From DATFDN01 sp963830565 (GTDB lineage: Bacteria; Pseudomonadota; Alphaproteobacteria; Acetobacterales; Acetobacteraceae), in the NCBI GenBank assembly GCA_963830565.1, contig CAWHMO010000009.1, positions 1-64,000 of the forward strand: a DNA stretch of 64,000 nt, read 5' to 3'. The translations under genes were made by a program, and so were the position numbers. Every line of letters starts with the position of its first letter. Positions within the stretch are counted from its first letter, which is position 1. The notes beneath the pieces are model-generated. The model was not told the DNA's origin. It ran no database searches and worked only from the letters and a program-made list of their open reading frames with translations. Shown in pieces: positions 40,634 to 50,452 of this stretch.

Positions 40634-43402
40634 TCAGGTGCCCTTGTTCAGCCGGCTCAGCAGCTGTTTCGCCTCTGCCTTCTCGCCGAAGTCGCCCGGC
40701 GCCGCGGCGACTTCGGTCAGCACCTTCGCCGCATCGTCCTTGCGGCCGAGATCGTTCAGGGCCACGGCCAGGTGGTAGGCGATCCTCGGATCGCCGGACG
40801 CGGCCGCTTGGCGCAGCAGGCCCACCGCGCGGGTCGGATCGCCGCCCCGGGTCAGGATCCAGCCGAGCGTGTCGGCGCTCTGCGGGGTCGGCGCCAGAAG
40901 ATAGGCCCGCTCGGCGGTCGGCCGGGCCTGCGGATTGTCGCGGAGCTGGTAGATCCAGGCCAGGTTGTTCAGCGCCACCGGATTCTGCGGCCGCCGCGCC
41001 AGGAGCGATTGCAGCTCCGCCTGCGCCGCATCCAGCCGGTTATCGGCGATGTCCAGCTCGCTCAGCGCGACGGTAGCGACCAGATCCTCGGGATGCTTGC
41101 CGACCCGGTCCGCCAGCGCGGCGCGCGCCGCGTCGTGCTGGCCGGCGCGCTGGTACGCGCCGGCCAGGCGCAGCGCCAGCAGGGAACTGGGCGGAGTGTC
41201 GCTCTCGGCATAGGCCTTGGCCGCGTCGTCCGGCTTTCCGGCCGCCATGAACACGTCGCCGCGCAGCGCGCTCAGCGCCTGATAGCCGAGATCCTGCTGG
41301 CGCAGCGCGTCTGCCGTCGCCAGCGCCTTGTCGAGGCCGGACGCCTTCAGGTCGATCAGCGCGTAATCGAGATAAAGCTGATAGGTGCGCGGGGTGGCGC
41401 GCATCCCCTCCCGGATCACGGTGCGCGCCGCCTCGTAGTCGCCATCCTGGACCAGCGTCGCCGCTAGCCGGCGCCGCACCTCCACCGCGCGCGGCTCCAG
41501 CGCGACCAGCCTGCTCAGCGTCTCCCGCCCCGCGTCGGTCTGCTTGAGCGCGAACTGGGCGTCGGCCGTCAGCAGCAGAAGCTGGGGGTTCGGCGCTGCG
41601 GCGCCCTTCTGTGCTCCTTGCGCCAGATCGAGCGCCTTCTGCGGCGCTCCGGTCTGCAGCTCGAGCGCCCCGAGCCGCGCGGTCAGCCCGGCATCGTCGG
41701 GCCTGGCCGCATGCGCCCGCTCCATCAGCGCGACGGCGTCGGCCGTGCGTCTGGTGCGAAGCCGTTCCTCGACCAGCAGCGACAAGGCCGGCTCAGCCGC
41801 CGGTGCGCGCGCCAGCATCGCGCCGAGCAGCCCATCAGCCTGCTCGCCCTTTCCCTGCATGGCCAGCGCGCGCACCAGGTTCAACTGCGCCGGGATGAAG
41901 TCAGGATGCGCCTTGATCGCCGCCTCCAGGGTCGCCTGCGCCCCGGCCGGATCGAGCCGCGCGAGCTGCAGCATCCCGGTCAGGTTCTGCGTCACCGCCG
42001 TCTCGCCAGCTCCCTGCTTCACGTGCGCCAGCACAAGCTCCGCCGTGGCGAGGTCCCCGGTGGCGAGCGCGGCGTTGAACGCGGCCTCCTGCACGGCCGG
42101 ATCAGCCGGTGCCTTGGCGAGCGCCCGGTCAAGTCCCTCCAGCGCCTTCTCCGGTTGGCCGCTCCCGATCAGGGCGGCGGCGAGCGAGGTCTCGATCTCG
42201 GGGTTGCCCGGCGCCAGCTCGTCCGCCTTGGCGTATGCCTCCGCCGCCTCGGGGTGGCGGCCGGTCGCGGCATAGGCGCGGCCTAGCATGTCGTAGATCA
42301 GCGCATCGCCCTTGCCGGCCTGCACAGCCTGCTTCAGCGGGGTCTGCGCCAGATCGGGCCGGTGATCCTCCAGATAGAGCCGAGCCAGCAGCTTGTAGCC
42401 GCTGGGGTCCTCGGGGATGCGCGCGATGTATTTCGCCGCCGCCTCCTCGGCCTGCTGCAGCTCACCGGTCCGCTCCTGTACCGCGGCGCGCAGCAGGAAG
42501 GCACGCGGATAGTTGGCGAAGATCGGATCCAGCTTCTGCAGCAGCGCCTCGGCGCCCTTGTCGTCATGGGTCTCGTGCAGCAGCACGGCGCGCAGGAACA
42601 GCGCCTCCCCGTTGCCCGGCGTAAGCTTCAGCACGGCGTCGATGTCGGCGCGCGCCGGATCGAGCTTGCCGGCCGAGAGCAGCTGGTTCGCCCGCTCGAT
42701 CCTGGCCGCGAGCGCCGGCGGCTGCTCGGCGATGACCTGATCGAGCAGCGCCAACGCCGCCTTCCCGTCTCCCCTCTGATGCAGCAGTGCCGCCTTCAGC
42801 ACCAGCGCCTCCATCGCCCGGGGCTGGGCGGCAAGCGCGTGGTCGATCCGCTCGAGCGCGCCCGCCATGTCGCCGCGGGCAATCGCGAGCTTCGCGTCTT
42901 CGGTCCAGGCCGCGATCGACGAGGGATCCAGCGTCTGCGCCTCACGGAAGCTCGCCGCCGCGTCGTCGAGCTTGCCGATGCGCAGCTCGGCGTCGCCACG
43001 CAGCACCATCACCTCGGCGTCCAGCGACTTGTCCTGACCCGCGGGCTGCAGTTCCTTCAACACCTGATCGGCGCGATTCTGCGCCAGCAGTGTCTCCCCC
43101 AGCAAAGGTAGGCTCTTGCGCGGATCGAACCCGCGCAGCTTTGCAGCGCGCGCATCGCGTTCGGCGGAAACCGCGTCCCCGAGTTGCAGCTCCACCTGCG
43201 CCAGGTCATAGCGGGTCGCGGCATTCTGCGGGTCGTCGCGCACCGCGTTGCGCAGCTCGATCGAAGCGGTCTTCAGGTCGCCTGCCGCCAAGGCAGCCCG
43301 CGCTTCGGCCAGATGATCGCGCGCCTGCCCGGTCACGGGCCAGATGGCAAGCCCGGCCAGGACCAGCGCGGCGCGCAGGCAGAAATGGATTCGAGTGCTC
43401 AA
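40634..43402 (-). CDS. prsT: PEP-CTERM-associated TPR-repeat protein (PrsT-like)
   Basis: About 922 aa: a signal peptide (CLRAALVLAGLAIWPVTGQA-RD), then some twenty degenerate TPR helices across the whole length (for example AALAAGDLKTASIELRNAVR and SLLALRLAGAYQRAGQHDAA). Length and arrangement match the PrsT family found with exosortase-linked exopolysaccharide genes, where it is thought to scaffold export in the periplasm. The family often has a lipobox; I do not see a clear one. The TTG at 43402 has GGGGA at good spacing; GTG 43444 would add 14 residues before the signal. Confidence 0.85.
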   Translation of the reverse strand: MSTRIHFCLRAALVLAGLAIWPVTGQARDHLAEARAALAAGDLKTASIELRNAVRDDPQNAATRYDLAQVELQLGDAVSAERDARAAKLRGFDPRKSLPLLGETLLAQNRADQVLKELQPAGQDKSLDAEVMVLRGDAELRIGKLDDAAASFREAQTLDPSSIAAWTEDAKLAIARGDMAGALERIDHALAAQPRAMEALVLKAALLHQRGDGKAALALLDQVIAEQPPALAARIERANQLLSAGKLDPARADIDAVLKLTPGNGEALFLRAVLLHETHDDKGAEALLQKLDPIFANYPRAFLLRAAVQERTGELQQAEEAAAKYIARIPEDPSGYKLLARLYLEDHRPDLAQTPLKQAVQAGKGDALIYDMLGRAYAATGRHPEAAEAYAKADELAPGNPEIETSLAAALIGSGQPEKALEGLDRALAKAPADPAVQEAAFNAALATGDLATAELVLAHVKQGAGETAVTQNLTGMLQLARLDPAGAQATLEAAIKAHPDFIPAQLNLVRALAMQGKGEQADGLLGAMLARAPAAEPALSLLVEERLRTRRTADAVALMERAHAARPDDAGLTARLGALELQTGAPQKALDLAQGAQKGAAAPNPQLLLLTADAQFALKQTDAGRETLSRLVALEPRAVEVRRRLAATLVQDGDYEAARTVIREGMRATPRTYQLYLDYALIDLKASGLDKALATADALRQQDLGYQALSALRGDVFMAAGKPDDAAKAYAESDTPPSSLLALRLAGAYQRAGQHDAARAALADRVGKHPEDLVATVALSELDIADNRLDAAQAELQSLLARRPQNPVALNNLAWIYQLRDNPQARPTAERAYLLAPTPQSADTLGWILTRGGDPTRAVGLLRQAAASGDPRIAYHLAVALNDLGRKDDAAKVLTEVAAAPGDFGEKAEAKQLLSRLNKGT

Positions 43403-43495
43403 GGCGCGTCCCCAGGGTTCACCAACACGCGAGTGGTATAGCACGGGACCCTTCCGGAGAGTTAATTTCCAGTAAACATTTATGGGCTCGGAGGA

Positions 43496-44131
43496 CTATG
43501 CCGCCTCTGGCTCGCTGAGAAAATTCTGTGCGGTGGCCCGCGCGATCAGCGAACACAGGGCGGGATCGCTGTCAGAGCCCTCGGCGGTGATCAACTCCAT
43601 CGGCACGAAGAATTCGTGGGCGTGCGGCACTTGATGGCGCGCGAAGCCCGCGTAGTGATGGCGCTTGAGCGCATACAGCACGCGGATGTCGCGCACTGGC
43701 AGCACCATCGCCAGCGCCGGCTCGTGCCGGAGGACCCCGGTCGCCGTCCAGCGCGGCGTCCGGTCGGCGGCGTCCACCGGGGCGAGCAGCCACGGCACCG
43801 GGCAGACCGCGAGCAGCGAATGGGTGCTGGGAGCGAACCGGGACCGCTTGTCGAGCAGGTTCTGCAGCGAGCCGCACGCCTCGACAGCGAAGATGTCCAC
43901 GTACGGCTCGGCTGGCGTGCCCGCAAATTTCAGCCACAGCCCGTCCGGCAGGGTGCGCAGCCGGTCGCTGCCCGGCACCTTCAGGAACGGATGACAGGCA
44001 CTCAGGTCGGCCACCGGCCGGCCGCGCAACCAGGCATGGCGGGGACGATTGCGGGATGGCAGCCCCGGCGGGCTCTGCGGCCAAGTCCGAAGCCGGTCTT
44101 TCACAAGCGAATCAAGGCCTTTGTACGCCAT
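43496..44131 (-). CDS. Unknown 211-aa protein beside the exopolysaccharide cluster
   Basis: A soluble protein, MAYKGLDSLVKDRLRTWPQ at the start and a mixed alpha/beta body (LWLKFAGTPAEPYVDIFAVE, LAMVLPVRDIRVLYALKRHH). No family or catalytic motif recognised. It lies upstream of the PrsT-like gene on the same strand with a 93-bp gap and could share its operon. Preceded by an AT-rich region. Confidence 0.65.
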   Translation of the reverse strand: MAYKGLDSLVKDRLRTWPQSPPGLPSRNRPRHAWLRGRPVADLSACHPFLKVPGSDRLRTLPDGLWLKFAGTPAEPYVDIFAVEACGSLQNLLDKRSRFAPSTHSLLAVCPVPWLLAPVDAADRTPRWTATGVLRHEPALAMVLPVRDIRVLYALKRHHYAGFARHQVPHAHEFFVPMELITAEGSDSDPALCSLIARATAQNFLSEPEAA

Positions 44132-44539
44132 AACTCGTGTTCTCCCGGGCCACCGGCCATCGCTCAGCATCCTTGGTGGCGGCCCGCACACGATGGCATC
44201 CCCTGGACTAACGGCGTCGTGAAATCGTCCTCTGTCCTGCCCCGATCCGGCAAGACAGTCGCGTAAATCGTTAATTTTCTGCGTTTGTTCGATCACTCCG
44301 GTTAAGCAACGTAAACCTCGGTGAAGCGTACATTATTAACAATTTGTTGAATCTTGTGAATTTGTTATGGTTCGCTGCTCATTTTTGCTGTCAACGCACC
44401 GCGGATGACTTCGGGGCAGAGCACAATTATTTCAGTAGGTGAAATTTACGCTTGGCGAACGCTCCGGGACGTTAACCGTTCGTTACGTCTGTGGGATCGG
44501 GCCGCGCCGGCATGTCTCCCCGGCCGGCGCGCCCTCTCT
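44132..44539. other. AT-rich intergenic region with gltA terminator
   Basis: About 400 bp without a gene between gltA and the unknown gene. The 44260-44400 part is strikingly AT-rich for this genome and is the likely promoter zone for the downstream minus-strand genes. No riboswitch was recognised. Confidence 0.6.
44503..44531 (-). terminator. Hairpin after gltA
   Basis: CGCGCCGGC (44503-44511) and GCCGGCGCG (44523-44531) form a 9-bp stem with an 11-nt loop, 9 nt past the gltA stop. No T-run follows, so termination would be weak or assisted. Confidence 0.55.
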
Positions 44540-45845
44540 TCAGTCCCGACGCTCGATCGGCACGTAGTCGCGCTCGGGCGAACCCGTATAGAGCTGCCGC
44601 GGGCGACCGATGCGCTGCTCGGGGTCCGCGATCATCTCCTGCCACTGGCTCACCCAGCCCACGGTGCGCGAGACCGCGAACAGTGCCGTGAACATGCTGG
44701 TCGGGAAGCCCATCGCCTTCAGGATGATGCCCGAGTAGAAATCCACGTTCGGATACAGCTTGCGATCCACGAAGTAGCTGTCATTCAGGGCGATGTGCTC
44801 AAGCTCCATCGCCAGTTCGAGCAGCGGATCGTCGACACCGAGCTCGTTCAGTACCGGCGTGGCAGGCCTTCTGGATGATCTTCGCCCGCGGGTCGTAATT
44901 CTTGTAAACGCGATGCCCGAATCCCATCAGCTTCGTGTGCTTGCCGCGATCCTTCACCTCACGCAGGAACTCGGGGATCCCCCGCTTGTGGCCGATCTCG
45001 GCCAGCATCTTCAGCACCGCCTCGTTGGCGCCGCCATGCGCCGGGCCCCAGAGGCTCGCGATGCCGGCGGCGATGCAGGCGAACGGGTTGGCCCCAGTGG
45101 AGCCGGCCAGCCGCACCGTGCTGGTGGATGCGTTCTGCTCGTGATCGGCGTGCAGGATCATGATCAGGTCCATCGCCTTCGCGAGCGTCGGGCTGACCGC
45201 GTAGTCCTCGGCTGGGACCGCGTGGAACATGCGCAGGAAGTTCTCGGCGTAGCCGAGGTCGTTGCGCGGATAGATGAACGGTTGGCCGACATTGTATTTG
45301 TGCGCCCAGGCGGCGATCGTCGGCATCTTCGCGATCAGCCGGAACGCGCTGATCCAGCGGTGCTCCGGATTATTGATGTCGAGACTGTCGTGGTAGAAGG
45401 CCGATAGCGCGCCGACCACGCCGCACATCACCGCCATCGGGTGCGCGTCGCGACGGAACCCGTTGTAGAATGAGCGGATCTGCTCGTGCAGCATGGTGTG
45501 CCGCATGACGCCCAGCTCGAAAGTCTTGAGCTGCTCGGCAGTCGGCAGTTCCCCGTGCATGATAAGGTAGGCGACCTCGAGGAAGTGCGACCGCTCGGCA
45601 AGCTGCTCGATCGGGTAGCCGCGATACAGCAGCACGCCCACATCGCCGTCGATGTAGGTGATCTTGCTCTCGCAGGACGCCGTCGCCCCGTAGCCCGGAT
45701 CGTAGGTGAAGATCCCGAGATCGCCGTAGATCTTGCGGATGTCGGCCACCGCCGGCCCCACGCTGCCCTCGAGCAGCGGCAGCCGGGAAGCCTTGTTCGA
45801 GCCGTCCAGCGTGATCGTGACGGATCGCTTCGCAGAGCCGCTCAT
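44540..45845 (-). pseudogene. gltA: Citrate synthase (GltA), one frameshift
   Basis: Type II citrate synthase, entry enzyme of the TCA cycle. The first frame covers most of the protein including the catalytic histidine segments (WGPAHGGANEAVLKML and KLMGFGHRVYKNYDPRA). The second resumes at NELGVDDPLLELAMELEHIAL and has the arginine-containing C-terminal VGWVSQWQEMI. One extra G in 44854-44857 (ccgg for ccg) separates them. Corrected length is 434 aa, exactly the family norm. An essential central-metabolism gene broken by one base most likely reflects sequence error, unless a second citrate synthase exists. Confidence 0.93.
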
Positions 45846-45991
45846 GCTGTCCCCCCAAGGGATAAAGTCGCGGATGAACTCTACCGACGGCTCAACTCCG
45901 CCGGCCGGCAGTCGTCACGAAGCTATGGTGCCCCGCGAGCGCTGGCAATGTTCGCGCCCGCAGCAAATAGTCGCGACCGCTGAAGCGCCGC

Positions 45992-46234
45992 TCAGGCGTG
46001 CCCTACCGGCGCCAGCGCCATCGGATCATGGTTGAGTTGCACGATCGCGGCCAGCAACCGCAGCGCGTCCGCCCCGCCCCGATCCTCCAGCCGTCCGCTC
46101 TCGATCTCCTCGGCCAGGAGTTCGGCCTGCTCGGCAATGATCGCCGAGGCGTGTCGCAGCGCCTCCCGCGACAGCACGAGCTGCGACTCGTCGGTCAATT
46201 GATCCCAGTCTGCGCCGATAAGGTCTGCACGCAT
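45992..46234 (-). CDS. Conserved-looking 80-aa helical protein, unknown
   Basis: Starts MRADLIGADWDQLTDESQLV and is predicted almost wholly helical (REALRHASAIIAEQAELLAE). No family recognised. GAGGAA six bases before the ATG supports it as a real gene. It stands alone between gltA and the hydratase. Confidence 0.6.
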   Translation of the reverse strand: MRADLIGADWDQLTDESQLVLSREALRHASAIIAEQAELLAEEIESGRLEDRGGADALRLLAAIVQLNHDPMALAPVGHA

Positions 46235-46322
46235 GCGCGGTTCCTCGCCTGCCTCCGCCGCTGCGCATTGTGCCGCGCCCGTGGGGTCGCGCCGCTTGTC
46301 GCATGGGGGCGTTAACAGGCTG

Positions 46323-47117
46323 TTACAGCAGCCGCAGCCGGACCTCCGGCAGTGGCGGGAACGCAACGGCTACTTCGGCGGGAGCGTCAAGCCAGATCGG
46401 CGGCGTCACGCTGCCCAGCATGATCACCTGCCCGGACCGCAGGCCCCCGAAGGCGGCGGCAACCTCCGAGCCGACCAGCCAGGCGAGGCAGTTCAGCGGA
46501 TGGCCGAGCAGGTCGCCCCCCTTCCCCTCGCCACGCGGCGCGCCAGCCACCGTGATGCGGCCGGCCAGTCCAGCGAGGTCGAGCCGGCGCCAGTCCGCCA
46601 TCGCCTCTCCGAGCACCGCGGCGGCATGGAACACCTGATCGGCAATCAGCGCCGGGGTGCCCAGCGCGGCGAGATCGCCGTAACGGTTCTCCACCACCTC
46701 GATCCCCGCCATCAGCTCGCCCACCGCCTCCCCCGCCCGCTCTGGGGTGCAGGGTCCAGGCGGCAGGTCGCGGGCGAGGCGCACCGCGAGCTCGCATTCC
46801 ACCCCCGGATGGGTGAAATCGCCGTGGCGCAGCGCGGCGCCGCTTGCGTGCAGCCCGGCTGTCGTCATGAACCCCGCCGCCGGGCCGCCGAGGCCCAGAT
46901 AGTCCTGCATCCGCCGCGCGGTGGCGCCGATCTTGAACCCGGCGGGCGGATCGGCCCCGAGCCGTCGGGCCAGCGCGCGCTGCGCCGCCGCGCCCTCTGC
47001 CTCGGTGCGCGGTCCGACCGCGGGATCGAGCCGCTCCAACTTCGCGCCCGCCCCGCGCAGCGCCAGCAACGCCTGCGCGGCCCGACCGGCATCGAACGTC
47101 CCTCTGCTCTCCGTCAT
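46323..47117 (-). CDS. 2-keto-4-pentenoate hydratase-like protein (FAH superfamily)
   Basis: A 264-aa MhpD/HpcG-like enzyme. Family features: an N-terminal helical part, GFKIGATARRMQDYLGLGGP, then the metal-binding glutamates in GVECELAVRLARDL and GIEVVENRYGDL, and LGHPLNCLAWLV. Such enzymes hydrate 2-oxo-pent-4-enoates in aromatic meta-cleavage pathways, but no other catabolic gene lies nearby. It overlaps the rlmB stop by 4 nt, so it is translated as part of that operon. Confidence 0.85.
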   Translation of the reverse strand: MTESRGTFDAGRAAQALLALRGAGAKLERLDPAVGPRTEAEGAAAQRALARRLGADPPAGFKIGATARRMQDYLGLGGPAAGFMTTAGLHASGAALRHGDFTHPGVECELAVRLARDLPPGPCTPERAGEAVGELMAGIEVVENRYGDLAALGTPALIADQVFHAAAVLGEAMADWRRLDLAGLAGRITVAGAPRGEGKGGDLLGHPLNCLAWLVGSEVAAAFGGLRSGQVIMLGSVTPPIWLDAPAEVAVAFPPLPEVRLRLL

Positions 47118-48098
47118 GGCTGCCTCGCGATCTCATACAGCGCCACCGCCGCGGCGGCGGACACGTTCAGGCTCTCCATCGCGCCCTTCGTTGCCAGTCC
47201 GGCCACCTCGTCGCAGGTCTCGCGCGTCAGCCGCCGCAGCCCGGTTCCCTCCGCCCCCAGCACGAGCGCGACCCGCCGCCCCGCCAGCGCGGGTCCCGAC
47301 AGCGGCGCGGCACCGCCCGCGTCCAGTCCGACGACCCACATGCCGGCCGCCTTCAGCGCGACCAGCGTGCGGGCGATGTTCACCGCGCGCAGCAGCGGCA
47401 CCGTCTCCAACGCGCCGGAGGCGGCCTTGGCGAGCGCGCCGGTCTCCTCCGGCGCGTTGCGCTCCTGCGCGATCACGGTGGCGGCGCCGAACGCCGCGGC
47501 CGAGCGCAGGATCGCGCCGACATTGCGCGGGTCCGTCACCTGGTCGAGCACCACCACCGCGCCCGGCCGCTCCAGCGCGTGCTGCAGGCTCGGCGTCCCC
47601 AATGGATCGGCGAGCAGCGCCAGGCCCTGATGCACCACGTCGCGGCCGAGCAGATGGTCGAGCCGCCCGCGCTCCACCGTCTCATGCGGGATCGCCCAGG
47701 GCTGGCGCAGCCGCTCGGCCAGCGCAGCCGCCGCCTCCTCGGTCAGCAGCAGCCGGCGCAGCCTGCGGCCGGGGTTGGCGAGCGCGGCGGCGACGGCGTG
47801 CTGGCCGTGACAGCCAGACCGTCCCGCGCGGGGCCTCGGGCGGGTGCCCGCGGGGGGTGTTTTGCGAATGCCCGCGCGGAGTGTCCTGCGGACGCGGGGG
47901 CGCGGGACGAGGATGCCGCGGCCCGCCACCCCGCTCCCCTGATCCTCGCTCCCCTGGGCCGCCGCGCCCCGGCTCGCGCCGCTCCTCCTGCCGCTCCGGG
48001 CGCGGATGGCCCGGCCCCCTAGGCGGACCGCCCGATCCCCGATGCGGGCCGGAGCCGCCGGGATGCCCACCCGGCCGATGATCGCGCGGCGGCTTCAT
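47114..48098 (-). pseudogene. rlmB: 23S rRNA 2-prime-O-methyltransferase RlmB (TrmH family), one frameshift
   Basis: SpoU-type methyltransferase. The C-terminal knot shows VVLDQVTDPRNVGAILRSAA, VALVLGAEGTGLRRLTRETC and SLNVSAAAAVALYE. The N-terminal part is an unusual basic, Pro/Gly/Arg-rich stretch of about 95 residues (MKPPRDHRPGGHPGGSG...). The two frames meet at GTVWL-HGQHAVAAALANPGR, where one extra base near 47808-47812 must be removed; corrected length about 327 aa. It overlaps both neighbours by 4 nt. The low-complexity extension may bind RNA; similar tails occur on other alphaproteobacterial RlmB. Confidence 0.85.
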
Positions 48099-48859
48099 GC
48101 CGATGCTCCGGCGCAGACGAAATGCGGGTTCTCCCATCCCGGCTTACCGTAGCGCAGCCTCTCGCCGTCCAGCGTGCGCACCGTCCCGCCCGCCGCCTCC
48201 AGCAGCGCCTGCGGCGCCGCAGTGTCCCACTCCATGGTGCGCCCGAAGCGCGGGTAGAGATCGGCCACGCCCTCGGCCAGCCGGCAGAACTTCACGCTCG
48301 ACCCGAAATTGACCACCCGCGCCACCTGGCGCCCGGCGAGAAAGGCGTCGAGGCGCGCGTTGTTCGCGTGATAGCGGCTGGCAAGCACCACGAGCCCGTC
48401 CGCCGGCGGCGTGCGCGCGCGCACCGGCCGCTCGCCCGCCGCGTCGCGCTTCCACGCCCCCTGCCCGACGATGCCGCCGAACAGCTCGCCCAGCGCCGGC
48501 ACGCCCACCACGCCCAGATACGCACGCCCGTCGCGCACCAATCCGATATTCACCGCGAACTCGTCGTGCGCGGCGGCGAACTCCCTGGTGCCGTCCAGCG
48601 GATCGACCAGCCAGTACTCGCGCGACGGCGCGGTGATCCGCCCGCCCGCGACCTCCTCTTCGGCGATCACCGGAATCTCCGGCACGGCCTCGCGCAGCCC
48701 GGCGACGATGATCGCCTCGGCCGCGGTGTCGGCCACTGTCACCGGAGAGGCATCGGTCTTGCGCTGCACGTCGAAGCCATGCGCGCGCACCTCAAGGATT
48801 GCCGCGCCGGCCTGGAGCGCAAGCGCCGCCGCAAGCTCAAGCAGTTCGGTGTCGGTCAT
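48095..48859 (-). CDS. cysQ: 3-prime(2-prime),5-prime-bisphosphate nucleotidase (CysQ)
   Basis: A 254-aa inositol-monophosphatase-fold enzyme that degrades PAP to AMP, relieving inhibition of sulfate assimilation. Metal-binding motifs are IAEEEVAG (residue near 65), the DPLDGTREF signature and the C-terminal EWDTAAPQALLEAAGG. It is the first gene of a run with rlmB and the hydratase. Confidence 0.93.
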   Translation of the reverse strand: MTDTELLELAAALALQAGAAILEVRAHGFDVQRKTDASPVTVADTAAEAIIVAGLREAVPEIPVIAEEEVAGGRITAPSREYWLVDPLDGTREFAAAHDEFAVNIGLVRDGRAYLGVVGVPALGELFGGIVGQGAWKRDAAGERPVRARTPPADGLVVLASRYHANNARLDAFLAGRQVARVVNFGSSVKFCRLAEGVADLYPRFGRTMEWDTAAPQALLEAAGGTVRTLDGERLRYGKPGWENPHFVCAGASA

Positions 48860-48908
48860 GTCCCGTGATACCCGCGCCCACCGCGCGCGGCAATGCGGGG
48901 TGACCGCG

Positions 48909-49535
48909 CTATCGCTCTGTTGCCAGCGCGGTCCCGAAGCCGATGAAGGCCAAACCCGCGCCCCGATCGATCCAGCGCCGCAGGCGCGTGAACGCGATCG
49001 CGGCGCGTGGCGTTGTCAGTGCCCAGGCGACCAGGCCATACCAGGTCAGCGCGATGAGGGTCATCAACGCCGCGGCGGCAAATCCGAGCGTCAGTGGCGC
49101 GTCGGCTGGCAATGTCGCCGCGAACAGGCTGGCGGTGAACAGCGCCGCCTTGGGATTGGCGATGTTCGTGACCAGACCCAAGCGAAACGCCCCGGCCTCG
49201 GACAGCCCGGGGCGAGCGCCGGACCGGTCAGCCGGGCCACGCGCAAAGCTGTCGAGAATCAGGCGTGCGCCAAGCAGCATGAGATACACGCCACCGCCCA
49301 GCTTGAGCGCGAGATAAAGCCATGGCGCCGCGCGGAACAGCGCGTGGATGCCGAAGAACCCTGCCAGCCCCCAAAGACACGTGCCGCACGCAATGCCGAG
49401 TACGGTCCGCAGCCCGATCCGACGGGAATGGGTCAGCGCGACGCGCGTGGTGACCAGGAAATCGGGCCCTGGCACAAGGGTCGCCGCGAACCACAGCACG
49501 GCAATAGCGGCCAGAACGGAAGCGGCTTGCGTCAT
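48909..49535 (-). CDS. LysE-family amino acid exporter
   Basis: A 208-aa membrane protein with about six helices. It has the N-terminal motif LVPGPDFLVTTRVALTHSRR (G-P-x-x-x) and FRLGLVTNIANPKAALFTAS, both typical of LysE/RhtB exporters of amino acids or homoserine lactones. The substrate is unknown. The ribosome site is weak; an upstream start is possible. Divergent from the SDR gene. Confidence 0.85.
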   Translation of the reverse strand: MTQAASVLAAIAVLWFAATLVPGPDFLVTTRVALTHSRRIGLRTVLGIACGTCLWGLAGFFGIHALFRAAPWLYLALKLGGGVYLMLLGARLILDSFARGPADRSGARPGLSEAGAFRLGLVTNIANPKAALFTASLFAATLPADAPLTLGFAAAALMTLIALTWYGLVAWALTTPRAAIAFTRLRRWIDRGAGLAFIGFGTALATER

Positions 49536-49660
49536 CCAGGGAACGTGGCCGCGATGCCTGGCCCTGTCCAGCGCAATCGGAGCTGCGGCTCTCCAGGGCT
49601 TGGCCGCAACGGTCCCGCGCGCCACACTGCCCCTCGCTCAAGGAACGGAGGAAGCGCGCG

Positions 49661-50407
49661 ATGGCCGAACGGGTTGCTGTGGTCACTGGGGCAGGCAGCG
49701 GCGTCGGCCGCGCCTCGGCGCTGGCGCTGCTGAACGACGGCTACGCCGTGGGCTTGGCCGGGCGCCGGGCGGAGGCGCTGGAGGAGACGGCCGGTATGGC
49801 CAAGGCCGGCCGGGCACTCGTGGTGCCCACCGATGTGCGCGAACCGGACTCCGTCGCCGCGCTGTTCGCCCGGATCAAGCAGGATCTCGGCCGCCTCGAC
49901 GTGCTGTTCAACAACGCCGGCGGCAACGTGCCCTCCACCAATTTCGGCGACTTCACCTGGGAGCAGTGGACCTCGGTGGTCGCAGTCAACCTCAATGGCA
50001 TGTTCCTCTGCGCCAATGCCGCCTTCCGCACGATGCGCGACCAGTCGCCGCGCGGCGGGCGGATCATCAACAACGGCTCGATCTCCGCGCACGTGCCGCG
50101 GCCCGGCTCGGTCGCCTACACGGCGACCAAGCACGCGGTCACGGGGCTGACCAGGACCATCGCGCTGGACGGACGGCAGTTCGACATCGCCTGCGGCCAG
50201 ATCGACATCGGCAACGCCGCCACCCCGATGACGCAACGGATGCAGCGCGGTGTCCCGCAGGCCGATGGTTCCACCAGGACCGAGCCGACGATGGACGTGG
50301 AGCACGTCGCCCAGTCGATCCTGTTCATGGCGAATCTGCCGCTTGAGACCAACGTGCAGTTCATCACTGTCATGGCGACGAAGATGCCGTTCATTGGACG
50401 GGGCTGA
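49661..50407 (+). CDS. Short-chain dehydrogenase/reductase
   Basis: A 248-aa SDR. It has the NAD(P) motif VTGAGSGVGRASALAL, LFNNAGGN, a catalytic serine in NNGSISAH and the Y-x-x-x-K pair in AYTATKHAVTGL. The C-terminus has an unusual insertion QRMQRGVPQADGSTRTEPTM. It is the first gene of the small operon with the 351-aa protein and the UGSC selenoprotein candidate (gaps of 45 and 27 bp). AAGGAACGGAGG lies upstream of the ATG. Confidence 0.88.
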   Translation: MAERVAVVTGAGSGVGRASALALLNDGYAVGLAGRRAEALEETAGMAKAGRALVVPTDVREPDSVAALFARIKQDLGRLDVLFNNAGGNVPSTNFGDFTWEQWTSVVAVNLNGMFLCANAAFRTMRDQSPRGGRIINNGSISAHVPRPGSVAYTATKHAVTGLTRTIALDGRQFDIACGQIDIGNAATPMTQRMQRGVPQADGSTRTEPTMDVEHVAQSILFMANLPLETNVQFITVMATKMPFIGRG

Positions 50408-50452
50408 GGCCGCTCCCGATAAACGCGCTGACACCGCAACCGGACCATCCCG

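Noticed and set aside
44132..44539. Riboswitch or small RNA in the AT-rich region after gltA
   Set aside because: I could not match any known riboswitch core. Apart from the weak gltA hairpin, the region looks like an AT-rich promoter zone.
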